Assembly (NCBI GenBank): GCA_902552755.1
Contig: CACDHV010000002.1
Location: 25,427 to 89,426 of the forward strand
DNA length: 64,000 nt
From: an uncultured Pelagibacteraceae bacterium
GTDB taxonomy: Bacteria; Pseudomonadota; Alphaproteobacteria; Pelagibacterales; Pelagibacteraceae
Reading direction: 5' to 3'
Position 1 is the first letter of the stretch. Every line of letters begins with the position of its first letter. Made by a program: the position numbers and the translations under genes. Under the pieces are notes generated by a model. It was not told the DNA's origin and ran no database searches. It worked only from the letters and a program-made list of their open reading frames with translations. Shown here in pieces: positions 54,559 to 64,000 of the stretch.

Positions 54559-55459
54559 CTCTCATTATTTCTTCAATAAGTTGTGTGAAACTTATATTTT
54601 GATATCTAGCTATTTCAGGCACAAGAGATAGTGAAGTCATACCTGGCTGAGTATTAAGTTCTAATAAATAAAATTTGTTATTATAAAATCTAAAATCTGA
54701 CCTAGACACCCCCCTACATTTTAATAATTTATGTGCTTTCATAGCTATTGAATTAATTTTATTAAAATTTCTTGAACTTAAATTAACTGGAATTATATGT
54801 TCAGTTTTTGCACTAGTGCTATACTTAGCTTTGTAGTCATAAAATTTCCTTTTTGGTTTAAGCTCAATTATGCCCAGTTTTTTTTTACCTAAAATAGCAG
54901 CTTGAATTTCTCTTCCAGGTATATATTTTTCAATTAAAATATCTTTAAATTTTTCTAATTTCATTAAATTGCTATTAAAATTTTTTTTCTCACAAATATA
55001 TACACCTACACTAGATCCCTCATTAATAGGCTTTAAAACGACTGGAAATTTAAAATTTTTATCAATTTTTTTTATTATATTTTTAAGATTAAAATTATTT
55101 TTAAACGAAAATTTAATATATGGCGGTGTTAGAATATTATTTTTTATAAAAATTTTTTTTGAAATTTCTTTATCAATTGCAAGAGAAGATGATAAGACAC
55201 CTGAATGAGTATATCTTACTTTTTCAGACTCAAGTATTGACTGAATATAACCATCCTCTCCATACCTACCATGTAAAAGGTTTAAAACTAAATTTGGCTT
55301 AAATTTTCTTAATTTTTTGACAAAACTCCCATCTGGTTCAATTAATAAAAGCCTATACTTTTTATTTTTTTTTAATTCATAGATTACACTTTTGGCTGTT
55401 ATTAAGCTAATCTCTCTTTCATTAGAGTATCCCCCTGCTAAGATTAAAATTTTATCCAT
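54539..55459 (-). CDS. ddl: D-alanine-D-alanine ligase
   Basis: Ddl makes the D-Ala-D-Ala dipeptide for MurF. The 306 residues show the ATP-grasp features: ILAGGYSNEREISLITA, VVLKPINEGSSVGVYICE, LIEKYIPGREIQAAILG and the metal-binding FYLLELNTQPGMTSLSL near the end. Its ATG shares a base with the murB stop (TAATG). Confidence 0.96.
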   Translation of the reverse strand: MDKILILAGGYSNEREISLITAKSVIYELKKNKKYRLLLIEPDGSFVKKLRKFKPNLVLNLLHGRYGEDGYIQSILESEKVRYTHSGVLSSSLAIDKEISKKIFIKNNILTPPYIKFSFKNNFNLKNIIKKIDKNFKFPVVLKPINEGSSVGVYICEKKNFNSNLMKLEKFKDILIEKYIPGREIQAAILGKKKLGIIELKPKRKFYDYKAKYSTSAKTEHIIPVNLSSRNFNKINSIAMKAHKLLKCRGVSRSDFRFYNNKFYLLELNTQPGMTSLSLVPEIARYQNISFTQLIEEIMRDASINK

Positions 55460-56367
55460 TACTCAACCACAACAATTTCTAATTCTAATTTTACACCTGT
55501 CTGAGCTTTCACTTTCTTTTTAACAAAATTAATTAATGACTTCATATCTACAGATTTTGCATTTTTTTTATTGACGAAAAAATTAGCATGTTTCTCCGAG
55601 ATAATCGCATCCCCATAACTTGTCTCTTTAGGAACGCTTGCTCTAATTAGCTCCCAAACCTTTTTATCCGTTTGATTAATAGGATTTTTAAATGTACTAC
55701 CACTCGTTTTAATTTTAGTTGGTTGAGCCATATTTTTGACTGTATTTAATTCATTCATATAATTATTTATTTCTTTGCTATTTTTTTTATTCCCTTTAAA
55801 AGTAGCGCTTAAAAAAATTAAATCTTTAGGTAATTGTATTGATCTATAATTAAAATTAATTTTATTTGCAGGTATACTTCTTACAATACCTTTAAAATCA
55901 ACTAATTGAATAGAAATAAGAATATCTTTAAATTCTTTTTTAAAACATCCAGAGTTCATTCTTATACCACCTCCTATGGAACCTGGAATACATGACATAA
56001 ACTCTAATCCAGAAATATTATTATTCATTGCAAATTCCGAAACTTTTTTTTGTGAAGCAGCAGTTCCAGCAATGATTGTCTTGTTATCTAGAAGAGTAAT
56101 ATTTGAGAAACTTTTACCTAACTTAATTACTGTGCCTTGATATGTATCATCATCAAATAATACATTTGAACCATTTCCTAAAATAAATATTTTACCCCTT
56201 AAAGCATAAAGTTTTAGATATTCTACTAACCCTTTGAGAGATTTTGGTTTAAAAAAAATTTTAGTTTTTCCTCCAATATTGAACCAATTAAGATTTTTAA
56301 TGCTTTGATCAAAAAAAATATCCCCATCTATTAATAATACTGATTTTTTTATATCCGCTATTTCCAT
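55459..56367 (-). CDS. murB: UDP-N-acetylenolpyruvoylglucosamine reductase MurB
   Basis: MurB reduces the enolpyruvyl group to give UDP-MurNAc, using FAD and NADPH. From the ATG at 56367, which shares a base with the murC stop, the protein has 302 residues. The FAD site is in ILGNGSNVLFDD, and CIPGSIGGGIRMNSGC, NYRSIQLP, KTSGSTFKNP (catalytic Ser) and the C-terminal LELEIVVVE (Glu) are the family blocks. A TTG at 56397 is possible but lies inside murC. Confidence 0.95.
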   Translation of the reverse strand: MEIADIKKSVLLIDGDIFFDQSIKNLNWFNIGGKTKIFFKPKSLKGLVEYLKLYALRGKIFILGNGSNVLFDDDTYQGTVIKLGKSFSNITLLDNKTIIAGTAASQKKVSEFAMNNNISGLEFMSCIPGSIGGGIRMNSGCFKKEFKDILISIQLVDFKGIVRSIPANKINFNYRSIQLPKDLIFLSATFKGNKKNSKEINNYMNELNTVKNMAQPTKIKTSGSTFKNPINQTDKKVWELIRASVPKETSYGDAIISEKHANFFVNKKNAKSVDMKSLINFVKKKVKAQTGVKLELEIVVVE

Positions 56368-57758
56368 TAAAAAATATTTTCCAAATTTTTCATCCAATTT
56401 GATATAGATCCTGCACCCATACCTATATAAATTTTTTTACCAAATACATTCTGTTTTATAAATTTTCGTAATTGTAATTCATCATCAACTTGTATTAATT
56501 TAACATCAGAATTTTTTATTATTAATTTTGCAAATGAATGATAAGTAAAATTAAGTTTTATTTTTTCGTTGGCTGTGTATATGGGGCACAATAAAACTGT
56601 ATCAGCCAATTTAAAACAATTTGAAAATTCTCTTTTCAAATTAATTACTCTTGAAATTCTATGAGGCTGAAAAACACATACAATTTCTGTATTTTTATAA
56701 ATACTTCTAACGCCACTTAAGACTGAACTTATTTCTGTTGGATGATGAGCATAATCATCATAAAAACTTATGTTGTTATGACTGAATAAATGAGAAAACC
56801 TCCTCTGAACTCCTTTAAAATTGTATAGTCCAAGTTTGATATACTTTTCAGGTAGTCCAATTGTAAATGCTAAAGAAACTGCAGCAGTTGCATTTTGAAT
56901 ATTGTGGATACCAATCATTGGAAGTTTAATTCCTTTAATTATTTTTTTTTTACTAGGTATATTGATTTTTATATCGAAATTAGAGAATTTGGCTGTTTGC
57001 TTTATATTTATTATTTGAAAATTAGAACTTTTATTTTTACCATATGTATAAAAATTTTTGTTTATTGATTTTTTTAGAACTTTTTTAAGATTGTAATCAT
57101 CACTACATATAAACCCTTTACCTACGGATGGTATTTTTTCAAAAAAATTAAGGAAACTTTTTTTAAGGTTATTTATATTTTTATAAAAATCTAGATGCTC
57201 TGCGTCTAGATTGGTAACTATGGAATAAGTAAAGGGAATCTTTAAAAAACTTCCATCCGACTCATCAGACTCAGTTACACACCAATTACTTTTACCCAAT
57301 TTTGCAGAATTACCAAATGAGTTTAATACACCACCATTGATTATAGTTGGGTCTAAGTTAGCTGCTGCAAAGATACTAGATACTAATGATGTTGTTGTTG
57401 TTTTTCCATGCGAACCAGTTACCACAACATTCCTCATGAAAGATACAATATGACCCAACATATCTCCTCTTGTATAAACTGGTAAGTTTTTTTTGATAGC
57501 CTCAACTAATTCTGGGTTATTTTTTTTAATGGCAGAGGAAATTACCAGAACAGTCGTTTTTTTTATATTCTCTTTTTTATGATTTAAAAAAACCTTTATT
57601 TTTTTTTCATTTAATCTTTCTATATTTCTATTATGTGCAATATCACTACCTTGAACTTTGTAACCTAAACCATTCATAATCAGTGCTAAACCACTCATAC
57701 CTATCCCACCAATTCCAACAAAATGAATAAGTTCATTTTTTCCTAAATTAATTTTCAT
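56367..57758 (-). CDS. murC: UDP-N-acetylmuramate-L-alanine ligase MurC
   Basis: MurC adds the first amino acid of the peptide stem. I take the ATG at 57758 (MKINLGKNELIHFVGIGGIG), giving 463 residues; a TTG at 57770 would lengthen the overlap with murG. The nucleotide-sugar loop VGIGGIGMSGLA, the ATP P-loop VTGSHGKTTTTSLV, FSHNNISFYDDYAHHPTEI and VFQPHRISR are conserved. It overlaps murG by 11 bases. Confidence 0.97.
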   Translation of the reverse strand: MKINLGKNELIHFVGIGGIGMSGLALIMNGLGYKVQGSDIAHNRNIERLNEKKIKVFLNHKKENIKKTTVLVISSAIKKNNPELVEAIKKNLPVYTRGDMLGHIVSFMRNVVVTGSHGKTTTTSLVSSIFAAANLDPTIINGGVLNSFGNSAKLGKSNWCVTESDESDGSFLKIPFTYSIVTNLDAEHLDFYKNINNLKKSFLNFFEKIPSVGKGFICSDDYNLKKVLKKSINKNFYTYGKNKSSNFQIINIKQTAKFSNFDIKINIPSKKKIIKGIKLPMIGIHNIQNATAAVSLAFTIGLPEKYIKLGLYNFKGVQRRFSHLFSHNNISFYDDYAHHPTEISSVLSGVRSIYKNTEIVCVFQPHRISRVINLKREFSNCFKLADTVLLCPIYTANEKIKLNFTYHSFAKLIIKNSDVKLIQVDDELQLRKFIKQNVFGKKIYIGMGAGSISNWMKNLENIF

Positions 57759-58824
57759 TAATAAGCTCAATTAGTTTAGATTTATTTTTTTCCCAGGTAT
57801 TTTCTTTATTTAATTTTATTAAATTATTTTTTTTTGAAAAATATTCATTTTGATTTTGTAAAATTTTTACCATTAAATCTGTAAAGTTATTTTCGTCTAT
57901 ATGTTTTTGCATGATCAACCAGCAAGATTTATTTTTTTCATAAAATTCTGCATTATAATATTGATGATTATCTTTAGCATAAGGATATGGAATTGCCACA
58001 AATGGAATATTTAAATAAGCCAATTCTGAGATTGTTGATGCTCCAGAACGAGTAATAGCTAAATCATAATTAATAGCTTGCAATAATAATTTTTCGTCAA
58101 AGTGAAATAACTCATGCTCTATATGGTTTTTTTGATAAAATTCTTTTATATTTTCTTTTGAATTTTTATTAATTACTTGTTGCAAAACCTGTATTTTCTC
58201 TATTTTTGAGAGTTTTATAATTATTTTAGTAATAAATTCATCAAAGAATTTTGCCCCCTGGCTTCCACCGATAATTAATATTTTCTTTTTTTCTGCAATC
58301 GTTGTCTTCTCATTTTTTTGATATTTATAGATTTCTTTTCTAAGTAATGGTTTAATTAAATAAATCTTATTTGAGAGTTTTTTAGAAATACCTTTTAAAT
58401 TTTTTTTGTAACAAATAATTTTTTTAGCAAAATTAAGCATAAATTTGTTTGCTCTTCCTAAAACAAAATTTGGTTCAAAGATATAAATTTTTATATTCAA
58501 GAAATTTGAAGCTATGGATAAAGGTATAGACATATAACCACCAGTACTAATTATTATATTAAATTTATTAAATTTTAAGTATTTGTATGATTTTATTATT
58601 GAGATACAAAATTTTATTAAATTATACGGAAGTAATAAAAAATTTGAAAATAAATTTGGTACATCAATCAATGAATAATGATAATTTTTATCATTGATAA
58701 ATTTTGATCCTCTTAAATCTGTTGAAATATGTACTTCAAAATCATCTTTTAAAGCATCATATATACTTAATGATGGGATTACATGCCCACCAGATCCACC
58801 TGTTACAATAAGTATTTTTTTCAT
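57748..58824 (-). CDS. murG: Lipid II-forming GlcNAc transferase MurG
   Basis: MurG adds GlcNAc to lipid I on the inner face of the membrane. The 358 residues have the glycine-rich G loops TGGSGGHVIPSLSIYDAL and STGGYMSIPL, IIGGSQGAKFFDE in the second domain, and the UDP-GlcNAc-binding ITRSGASTISELAYLNIPFVAIPYPYAKDNHQ block split over residues 259-290. It follows ftsW by three bases. Confidence 0.96.
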   Translation of the reverse strand: MKKILIVTGGSGGHVIPSLSIYDALKDDFEVHISTDLRGSKFINDKNYHYSLIDVPNLFSNFLLLPYNLIKFCISIIKSYKYLKFNKFNIIISTGGYMSIPLSIASNFLNIKIYIFEPNFVLGRANKFMLNFAKKIICYKKNLKGISKKLSNKIYLIKPLLRKEIYKYQKNEKTTIAEKKKILIIGGSQGAKFFDEFITKIIIKLSKIEKIQVLQQVINKNSKENIKEFYQKNHIEHELFHFDEKLLLQAINYDLAITRSGASTISELAYLNIPFVAIPYPYAKDNHQYYNAEFYEKNKSCWLIMQKHIDENNFTDLMVKILQNQNEYFSKKNNLIKLNKENTWEKNKSKLIELINEN

Positions 58825-58827
58825 CAG

Positions 58828-59937
58828 TTAATCTAATTTTCTTTTAGTTAAATTCAATATTAATCCTGATAAAATCGCTGTACTAACTATAGATGACCCT
58901 CCATAACTTAAAAAAGGTAAAGTCATTCCTGTGGTTGGAAGAATTCTTATATTAACACCAATGTGAATAAAAGTCTGTAACAAAATTAAAGAAATACATC
59001 CAGTTAAAATAAGTTTATATAAATCATCGTTGAGAAAATTAACTTTTCTTATTACTCTATATGAAAAAATTAAATATAAAAATAATATTCCAATAACTAT
59101 AATTGCACCAAACTCTTCTGATATAACTGAAACTATATAATCTGTATGTGCTTCGGGGACTCTTGAATTCAAAGTACCTTCTCCGATACCTTTACCAAAA
59201 AAACCACCATTTATAATTGCATCACTTGCTTTTTCAGCTTGGTAATTGTTACTCGAACTTGAATCTAAAAAAGCTAAAAGCCTGATTTTTATATACTCAA
59301 ATTTTGGAACAAATAATACCAAATAACTTAAAGTTGAACCAACAATGAAGAAGAATATAAAAAATACAAAAATATTTATTCCAGAGATAAAAATTAAAGC
59401 TAACCAAACCATTGATATTAAAAGGGTTTGCCCGATATCAGGTTGATAAACAAGTAATAATAATATTGGAACTATGAATAAAGCGCTTAAGAAGTATTTG
59501 AAATATAATCGTCTATTTTGAATAGTTAGCATTAATGATAAAACTACTATAAAAAAAGGTTTTACAATCTCAACAGGCTGAAATCTTGGTAAAAACATCA
59601 AATCTAGCCATCTTTTTGATCCCTTCACCTCTATTCCAAGGAAAGGAACTAATAACAAACTAATAAATGCAATTAAGAATAAAATCAATGAAAGTTTTGT
59701 TAAAATTTTTTGATTCAAAAATGATAGTATAATCAAAATCACTATTGCTAAAATAATGTAAGCAAAATGTTTAAAAAAAAAATAATATGATTTAGTATCT
59801 AATTTATCCGAAGCTATCAGAGAAGTAGAGACCAAAGAAAAGAAAAGACCTAATAAAAATAAAGTAAGAATTATGAATAATATAAATTTATCTATATTTT
59901 TCCACCAGTCATAAAAATTATCCAAATATTTATTCAT
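58828..59937 (-). CDS. ftsW: Division-specific lipid II polymerase FtsW
   Basis: FtsW is the SEDS glycosyltransferase of septal peptidoglycan synthesis. The 369 residues form about ten membrane helices. The signature sequences KGSKRWLDLMFLPRFQPVEI, AHTDYIVSVISEEFG and ILPTTGMTLPFLSYGGSS are conserved and include the essential Asp in the periplasmic loop region. Its position among murD and murG is standard for FtsW rather than RodA. Confidence 0.96.
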   Translation of the reverse strand: MNKYLDNFYDWWKNIDKFILFIILTLFLLGLFFSLVSTSLIASDKLDTKSYYFFFKHFAYIILAIVILIILSFLNQKILTKLSLILFLIAFISLLLVPFLGIEVKGSKRWLDLMFLPRFQPVEIVKPFFIVVLSLMLTIQNRRLYFKYFLSALFIVPILLLLVYQPDIGQTLLISMVWLALIFISGINIFVFFIFFFIVGSTLSYLVLFVPKFEYIKIRLLAFLDSSSSNNYQAEKASDAIINGGFFGKGIGEGTLNSRVPEAHTDYIVSVISEEFGAIIVIGILFLYLIFSYRVIRKVNFLNDDLYKLILTGCISLILLQTFIHIGVNIRILPTTGMTLPFLSYGGSSIVSTAILSGLILNLTKRKLD

Positions 59938-59939
59938 GT

Positions 59940-61238
59940 TCAGATTTTGTTAAATACGGTTTTTATAATTTTATTAAAAAATTTACCCCTATCCTCGAAG
60001 TTTTTAAATTGATCAAAAGAAGCAGCACATGGACTAAAAAGAATTACTTTTTTAGTATTATCATTTTTAATATCATTCTTTAAACTTTTCATAATCTTCA
60101 TAAGTGTTGATGAAGATTTATAAGGAATTTGGTTTGGTAGTGATTTAATCAAAATATTTCTATCTTTTCCGTAAACATAAGCTTTAGTATTTGATAAATA
60201 TTTTTTTTTTAATTTAAGTTTATCCCCCTTTTTAGCAAGTCCACCTAATATCCAATAAATATTTTTATAACTTTCAAGTAAAGGGGTTGTTGATGAGAAA
60301 CTTGTAGATTTTGAGTCATTAACAATTAATAATTTTTTTGATTTATAAATTATTTGTTGTCTATAATCCAATCCTTGAAATTTATTTGCAGTATTTAAGA
60401 CTGTTTTTAAATTTAGTTTTAACACCTTGGCAATACTAATAACAAAACTAAGATTTTTTCTGTTACCAGAATTGTTAAAGTAAATATTATCTATCTGTCT
60501 AAAATATTTTTTATATTTTAAATAATTTATTTTTGTAACTTTTGATTTTATTTGATTATTTTTAATTAGTTTATTTAGAAAATTATTCTGATTATCTATA
60601 AAAGCATAGTCATTTTTATTTTGAGATTTTACTATTTTAAATTTTGCCTCAACATAATTTTTAAAAGATCGGTGTCTTTCAAGATGATCTGGATTAAGAT
60701 TAAGAATAATTGAATACTTTGATCTATAGTATTTGCTATAATCGAGTTGATAAGAAGATGCTTCAATTACAAAAATTGTATTATTTTTAATTTTTTTCTC
60801 CATTAATATCGGATATCCAATATTTCCAGTTAATCTGACGTCTTTTTTATTATTTTTTAAAACTTCGTAGAGCAGTTTCGAAGTGGTCGATTTACCATTT
60901 GTTCCGGTAATTGTAATTTTAGTTATTTTTGGATAACTAATTTCAAATATATCAAGCTCTGAAATAATTTTAGACCTATTTTTAATCAAGTAGCTTGAAA
61001 TCTTACATTTCCTAATATCTATGCCAGGACTTAGAACAATAAAATCAACATTTATTTTTGATAATTTACGAATATTTGTTAATTTTTTTTTAAAGTCAGC
61101 TGGAATATTATTTTTATTATCGTCAAATACTAAACAGGTATTATTTTTTTTTAAAAAATTTAAACAAGCAATTCCAGATTTTCCTAATCCATAAATTAAA
61201 ATTTTTTTATTTTTAAAATAGATTTGTCTTTCATTCAT
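59940..61238 (-). CDS. murD: UDP-MurNAc-L-alanine-D-glutamate ligase MurD
   Basis: MurD adds D-Glu to the peptide stem. From the ATG at 61238, which overlaps the mraY stop by one base (TAATG), there are 432 residues. The first domain has ILIYGLGKSGIACLNFL, the ATP P-loop is KITITGTNGKSTTSKLL, then LNLNPDHLERH and VNDSKSTSFSSTTPLL. An earlier start at 61295 would run 19 codons into mraY and is unlikely. Confidence 0.96.
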   Translation of the reverse strand: MNERQIYFKNKKILIYGLGKSGIACLNFLKKNNTCLVFDDNKNNIPADFKKKLTNIRKLSKINVDFIVLSPGIDIRKCKISSYLIKNRSKIISELDIFEISYPKITKITITGTNGKSTTSKLLYEVLKNNKKDVRLTGNIGYPILMEKKIKNNTIFVIEASSYQLDYSKYYRSKYSIILNLNPDHLERHRSFKNYVEAKFKIVKSQNKNDYAFIDNQNNFLNKLIKNNQIKSKVTKINYLKYKKYFRQIDNIYFNNSGNRKNLSFVISIAKVLKLNLKTVLNTANKFQGLDYRQQIIYKSKKLLIVNDSKSTSFSSTTPLLESYKNIYWILGGLAKKGDKLKLKKKYLSNTKAYVYGKDRNILIKSLPNQIPYKSSSTLMKIMKSLKNDIKNDNTKKVILFSPCAASFDQFKNFEDRGKFFNKIIKTVFNKI

Positions 61239-62323
61239 TATCTTAGTTTTAATGTTGCAAGACCTATCATTGCTAGAATAATTGATATTATCCAAAATCT
61301 AATAACTACAGTAGATTCAGGCCAACCTTTTTTTTCAAAATGATGATGTATTGGTGCCATTTTAAATATTCTTTTACCAGTTAGTTTGAAAGATATAACT
61401 TGTGCAATTACTGAAATAGCTTCTAAGACAAACAATCCACCCGTAATTGCAAGAACAATTTCATGTTTAGTAATTATACCAACTGCCCCTAATGATCCAC
61501 CTAATGCTAAGGATCCTGTATCACCCATAAATATCTTAGCAGGTGGAGCATTAAACCATAAAAAACCTAAACAAGATCCTATTATTGCACCACAAAAAAT
61601 AGAGGCCTCCCCTACTCCTTGAATATATGTTATTTGTAAATATCCTGAAAAAACTATATTTCCTGTCACATAACTAATAAAAGCAAAACATGCTGCAACT
61701 AATATTACAGGCACAGTAGCTAAACCATCTAGACCATCAGTTAAATTAACAGCATTTGAAGAGCCTACTATAACAAATAAATAAAATGGTATAAAGAACC
61801 ATCCTAAGTTAATTATTAGATTTTTAAAAAATGGAAAATACAAATTCTCAATCTCATTAGATCCACTGTAAAAATAAAGAATAAAAATTCCAAACAATGC
61901 TAAAATAATTTGAAATATGATCTTTAATTTTGAACTTATTCCGTTCGAATTATTTTTTTTAATTTTTTGATAGTCATCGTAAGCTCCAAGTAATCCAAAA
62001 GATCCAGCTATATAAAGTAAGAACCAATTATAGGGATTTGAAAAATCACCCCACAAAAGAACTCCTGAGAAAATACCTAGTAAAATCATAAGACCTCCCA
62101 TTGTTGGTGTTCCTATTTTTTTAACTATATGATCACTTGGTCCATCTTCCCTAATTGGGTCATGAATTTGATGTGATGAAAAATAATTGATAAGCGGACC
62201 TCCAACTAAAAAAACTACTATCATCGATGTAAACATTGATAGACCTGTTCTTACAGTCAAATATTTAAAAACATTATGAAAACTAAAAATTTCAACTAAG
62301 TTGGAAAATAGACTAAAAAGCAT
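61238..62323 (-). CDS. mraY: Phospho-MurNAc-pentapeptide translocase MraY
   Basis: MraY transfers phospho-MurNAc-pentapeptide to undecaprenyl phosphate, giving lipid I. The 361 residues have ten membrane helices and the catalytic motifs GAYDDYQKIKK, NAVNLTDGLDGLAT, FMGDTGSLALGG and MAPIHHHFEKKGWPE. It overlaps the MurE/MurF gene by 11 bases. Confidence 0.97.
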   Translation of the reverse strand: MLFSLFSNLVEIFSFHNVFKYLTVRTGLSMFTSMIVVFLVGGPLINYFSSHQIHDPIREDGPSDHIVKKIGTPTMGGLMILLGIFSGVLLWGDFSNPYNWFLLYIAGSFGLLGAYDDYQKIKKNNSNGISSKLKIIFQIILALFGIFILYFYSGSNEIENLYFPFFKNLIINLGWFFIPFYLFVIVGSSNAVNLTDGLDGLATVPVILVAACFAFISYVTGNIVFSGYLQITYIQGVGEASIFCGAIIGSCLGFLWFNAPPAKIFMGDTGSLALGGSLGAVGIITKHEIVLAITGGLFVLEAISVIAQVISFKLTGKRIFKMAPIHHHFEKKGWPESTVVIRFWIISIILAMIGLATLKLR

Positions 62324-64000
62324 TAATTTTGCCTAGTTTTAAGCTTTGACTTATTTTATTTAGTCCTGTGGAGTTAGAACCTTTAATCATTAGATATTCA
62401 CCATTCTTAATATCATTTATCATAAAATTTAAGATATCTTTTTTTGAATTTAATATTTTTCCTCTTTTTTGTGGTTTAATTTTGTTAAATGTTTCAATAA
62501 TATTTTTGCCATATACATAAACTTTGTCAATTTTAGTAGCATTAATATAGTGAGCAGCTTCTATGTGAAGTTTTTTAGAATATTTACCAAGCTCCAACAT
62601 ATCACCTAAAAGAATTAATTTTCTTTTAGATTTTGAATTCATGCTATTTAATTTATTTAATGCAAATTGAAGTGATAAAGGGTTAGAATTATAACTTTCA
62701 TCGATTAGGTTAATAGTTTTTTCTTTTACCTTAATTACATTTAAATCTCCTCTTCCTTCTGGAAATTGATAATCATTAAAGAAAAATTTATCTAATTTTT
62801 CTAAATCAAAATATATAGATATCACTGCTAAAGTTGATAAAATATTATAAATATAGTTTTCTAAATTTTTTTTAATAATAAATTTCAATTTTATTTGATT
62901 ATATTTTATATAAATTACAGATCTAAGTTTCCCTCTTTTTATATTGATCAAACTCACATCTGATTTTTTTTGAATTCCAAATGAAATTATTCTTAATTTT
63001 TTTTTAATAGATTTATATTTTAAAAATTTAAAAAATTTGTCATCTGCATTTAATATAATCGTACCATCTTCAAGAATGTTATTAATTATCTCTGATTTAG
63101 CATTGGCAATACCTTTTAGATTTTTAAAATTTTTAATATGTGCGTATGAAATATTAGTAATTACACCAACATTAGGCATTATCTTTTTTGTTAAAAAATC
63201 AATTTCTCCTTTCTTATCCATTCCAACTTCAAAGATACCAATTTTATCCTCTTTGTTTATATTAAATAAAGAAATTGGAACTCCATATTTGTTGTTAAAT
63301 GATTTTTTTGAATAAGATGTTTGATATATTTTATTCATCATTTGCCCCAACATCTCCTTTAAAGAAGTTTTACCTGAAGATCCTGTGATTGCTATAGTTG
63401 AAATATCAGATGATGCTCTTATCATTTTTCCAATTTCTGAAAAGGTCTTTAACGAATTTTTTACATATATATCGTTTTTAAATTTATTTTTTTTTTTATT
63501 TTCATTAATTGAAATTGAGGCTCCATTGTTAAAAGCATGACTAACAAATTTATTTCCATCAAAGTTTTTTCCTTTAATGCCAAAGAAGATATTATTTTTT
63601 TTTGTTATTCTTGAATCAATTGAAGCTTCATTAATATTAATATTTTTTCCTATTTTTTTTTTGGTAATCTCTGAAATAATATTTGATTTCCAATTTCTAT
63701 TTGAAGATTTATTTTTAATCTTAATAAATTTTTCAATACATTTTTTATCCGAAAAGAACTTTCTAGACCTATATTCTTGATAGACTTCGTGCCCTTTTCC
63801 AGCTACGATAACTATCTCGTTTGACTTAATATCTAAAATTGCAGATTTTATTGCTCTTTCTCTTGATGGTATTTCTAATATTTTATTCTTTGAAATATTA
63901 GACTTGATATCTCTTCTTATTTTATTTGGATCTTCACTTCTTGGATTGTCATCTGTTAAATATATTTTATCACAATATTTATTAGCAATTTTCCCCATTA
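62313..64000 (-). CDS. murF: MurE-MurF fusion, 5' end beyond the window
   Basis: The reading frame is open to the right edge. Its first 95 or so residues are the end of MurE: YLTDDNPRSEDPNKIRRDI with the DNPR motif that recognises meso-diaminopimelate, and VIVAGKGHEVYQEY. MurF then follows without a stop or new gene start: EASIDSRITKKNNIFFGIKG, the P-loop AITGSSGKTSLKEM, LILNADD-type strand, EGRGDLNV, LIDESYNSNPLS and LLGDMLELGKYS. So one protein would add both DAP and D-Ala-D-Ala. Such fused enzymes are known in some proteobacteria. A Met at 63998 is internal, not the start. Confidence 0.9.
   Translation of the reverse strand, partial: MGKIANKYCDKIYLTDDNPRSEDPNKIRRDIKSNISKNKILEIPSRERAIKSAILDIKSNEIVIVAGKGHEVYQEYRSRKFFSDKKCIEKFIKIKNKSSNRNWKSNIISEITKKKIGKNININEASIDSRITKKNNIFFGIKGKNFDGNKFVSHAFNNGASISINENKKKNKFKNDIYVKNSLKTFSEIGKMIRASSDISTIAITGSSGKTSLKEMLGQMMNKIYQTSYSKKSFNNKYGVPISLFNINKEDKIGIFEVGMDKKGEIDFLTKKIMPNVGVITNISYAHIKNFKNLKGIANAKSEIINNILEDGTIILNADDKFFKFLKYKSIKKKLRIISFGIQKKSDVSLINIKRGKLRSVIYIKYNQIKLKFIIKKNLENYIYNILSTLAVISIYFDLEKLDKFFFNDYQFPEGRGDLNVIKVKEKTINLIDESYNSNPLSLQFALNKLNSMNSKSKRKLILLGDMLELGKYSKKLHIEAAHYINATKIDKVYVYGKNIIETFNKIKPQKRGKILNSKKDILNFMINDIKNGEYLMIKGSNSTGLNKISQSLKLGKINAF

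Noticed and set aside
61239-61295. Extended murD start overlapping mraY by 58 bases
   Set aside because: The TAATG junction at 61238 is the standard coupling in this cluster, and the extra residues are the antiphase reading of the conserved mraY end.

Overview
The window looks like a piece of a streamlined SAR11 (Candidatus Pelagibacter, Alphaproteobacteria) chromosome. The evidence is very AT-rich DNA, Lys/Asn/Ile-rich proteins, gene gaps of a few bases with many ATGA or TAATG start/stop overlaps, a proteorhodopsin followed by ferredoxin and ferredoxin-NADP reductase, TRAP uptake genes and an alphaproteobacterial SOS operator. No rRNA, tRNA, CRISPR array, insertion sequence or prophage was seen, and no non-coding stretch exceeds about 210 bases.

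Layout. 1-5994: 5-oxoproline salvage (pxpA diverging from pxpBC), the start of an EamA-type permease, a TPR protein and a TRAP transporter (dctP, then a hairpin, then dctQM). 6109-13999: TerC-like membrane protein, panB, gloA, guaB-TPR-guaA (guaB lacks its CBS domains), rlmE, a glycosyltransferase, and psd-pssA for phosphatidylethanolamine. 14078-22380: icd, alaS, recA with its own SOS promoter, tolC, a D-glycerate 3-kinase homologue and two GFA-fold zinc proteins. 22496-24197: SOS-controlled umuDC. 24228-34241: ten co-directional minus-strand genes for a polysaccharide or glycan system: an ArnT-like transferase, an unannotated 41-residue membrane protein, a GT2 transferase, DUF1800, Tat-targeted DUF1501, and five exported proteins resembling polysaccharide lyases and a glycoside hydrolase. 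34320-43719: dksA, the rhodopsin-ferredoxin-reductase-GST group, prpE, a dihydroorotase-like gene, ygfZ, a MazG-like gene and fumC. 43716-48829: an AsmA-family gene, uvrD/pcrA and a peptidase P. 48821-64000: a dcw-type cell-wall and division cluster, read leftward as murE/F fusion, mraY, murD, ftsW, murG, murC, murB, ddl, ftsQ, ftsA, lpxC, bamD, ligA. It has no ftsZ and no recN at their usual places.

The strongest second-look items are the glycan locus with its hidden small membrane gene, the matched SOS operators at recA and umuDC, the CBS-less IMP dehydrogenase, the MurE-MurF fusion, the missing ftsZ with an 11-bp inverted repeat at the lpxC start, and the row of palindromes upstream of the proteorhodopsin. 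All product names rest on reading motifs and family resemblance by eye; no database search was run.
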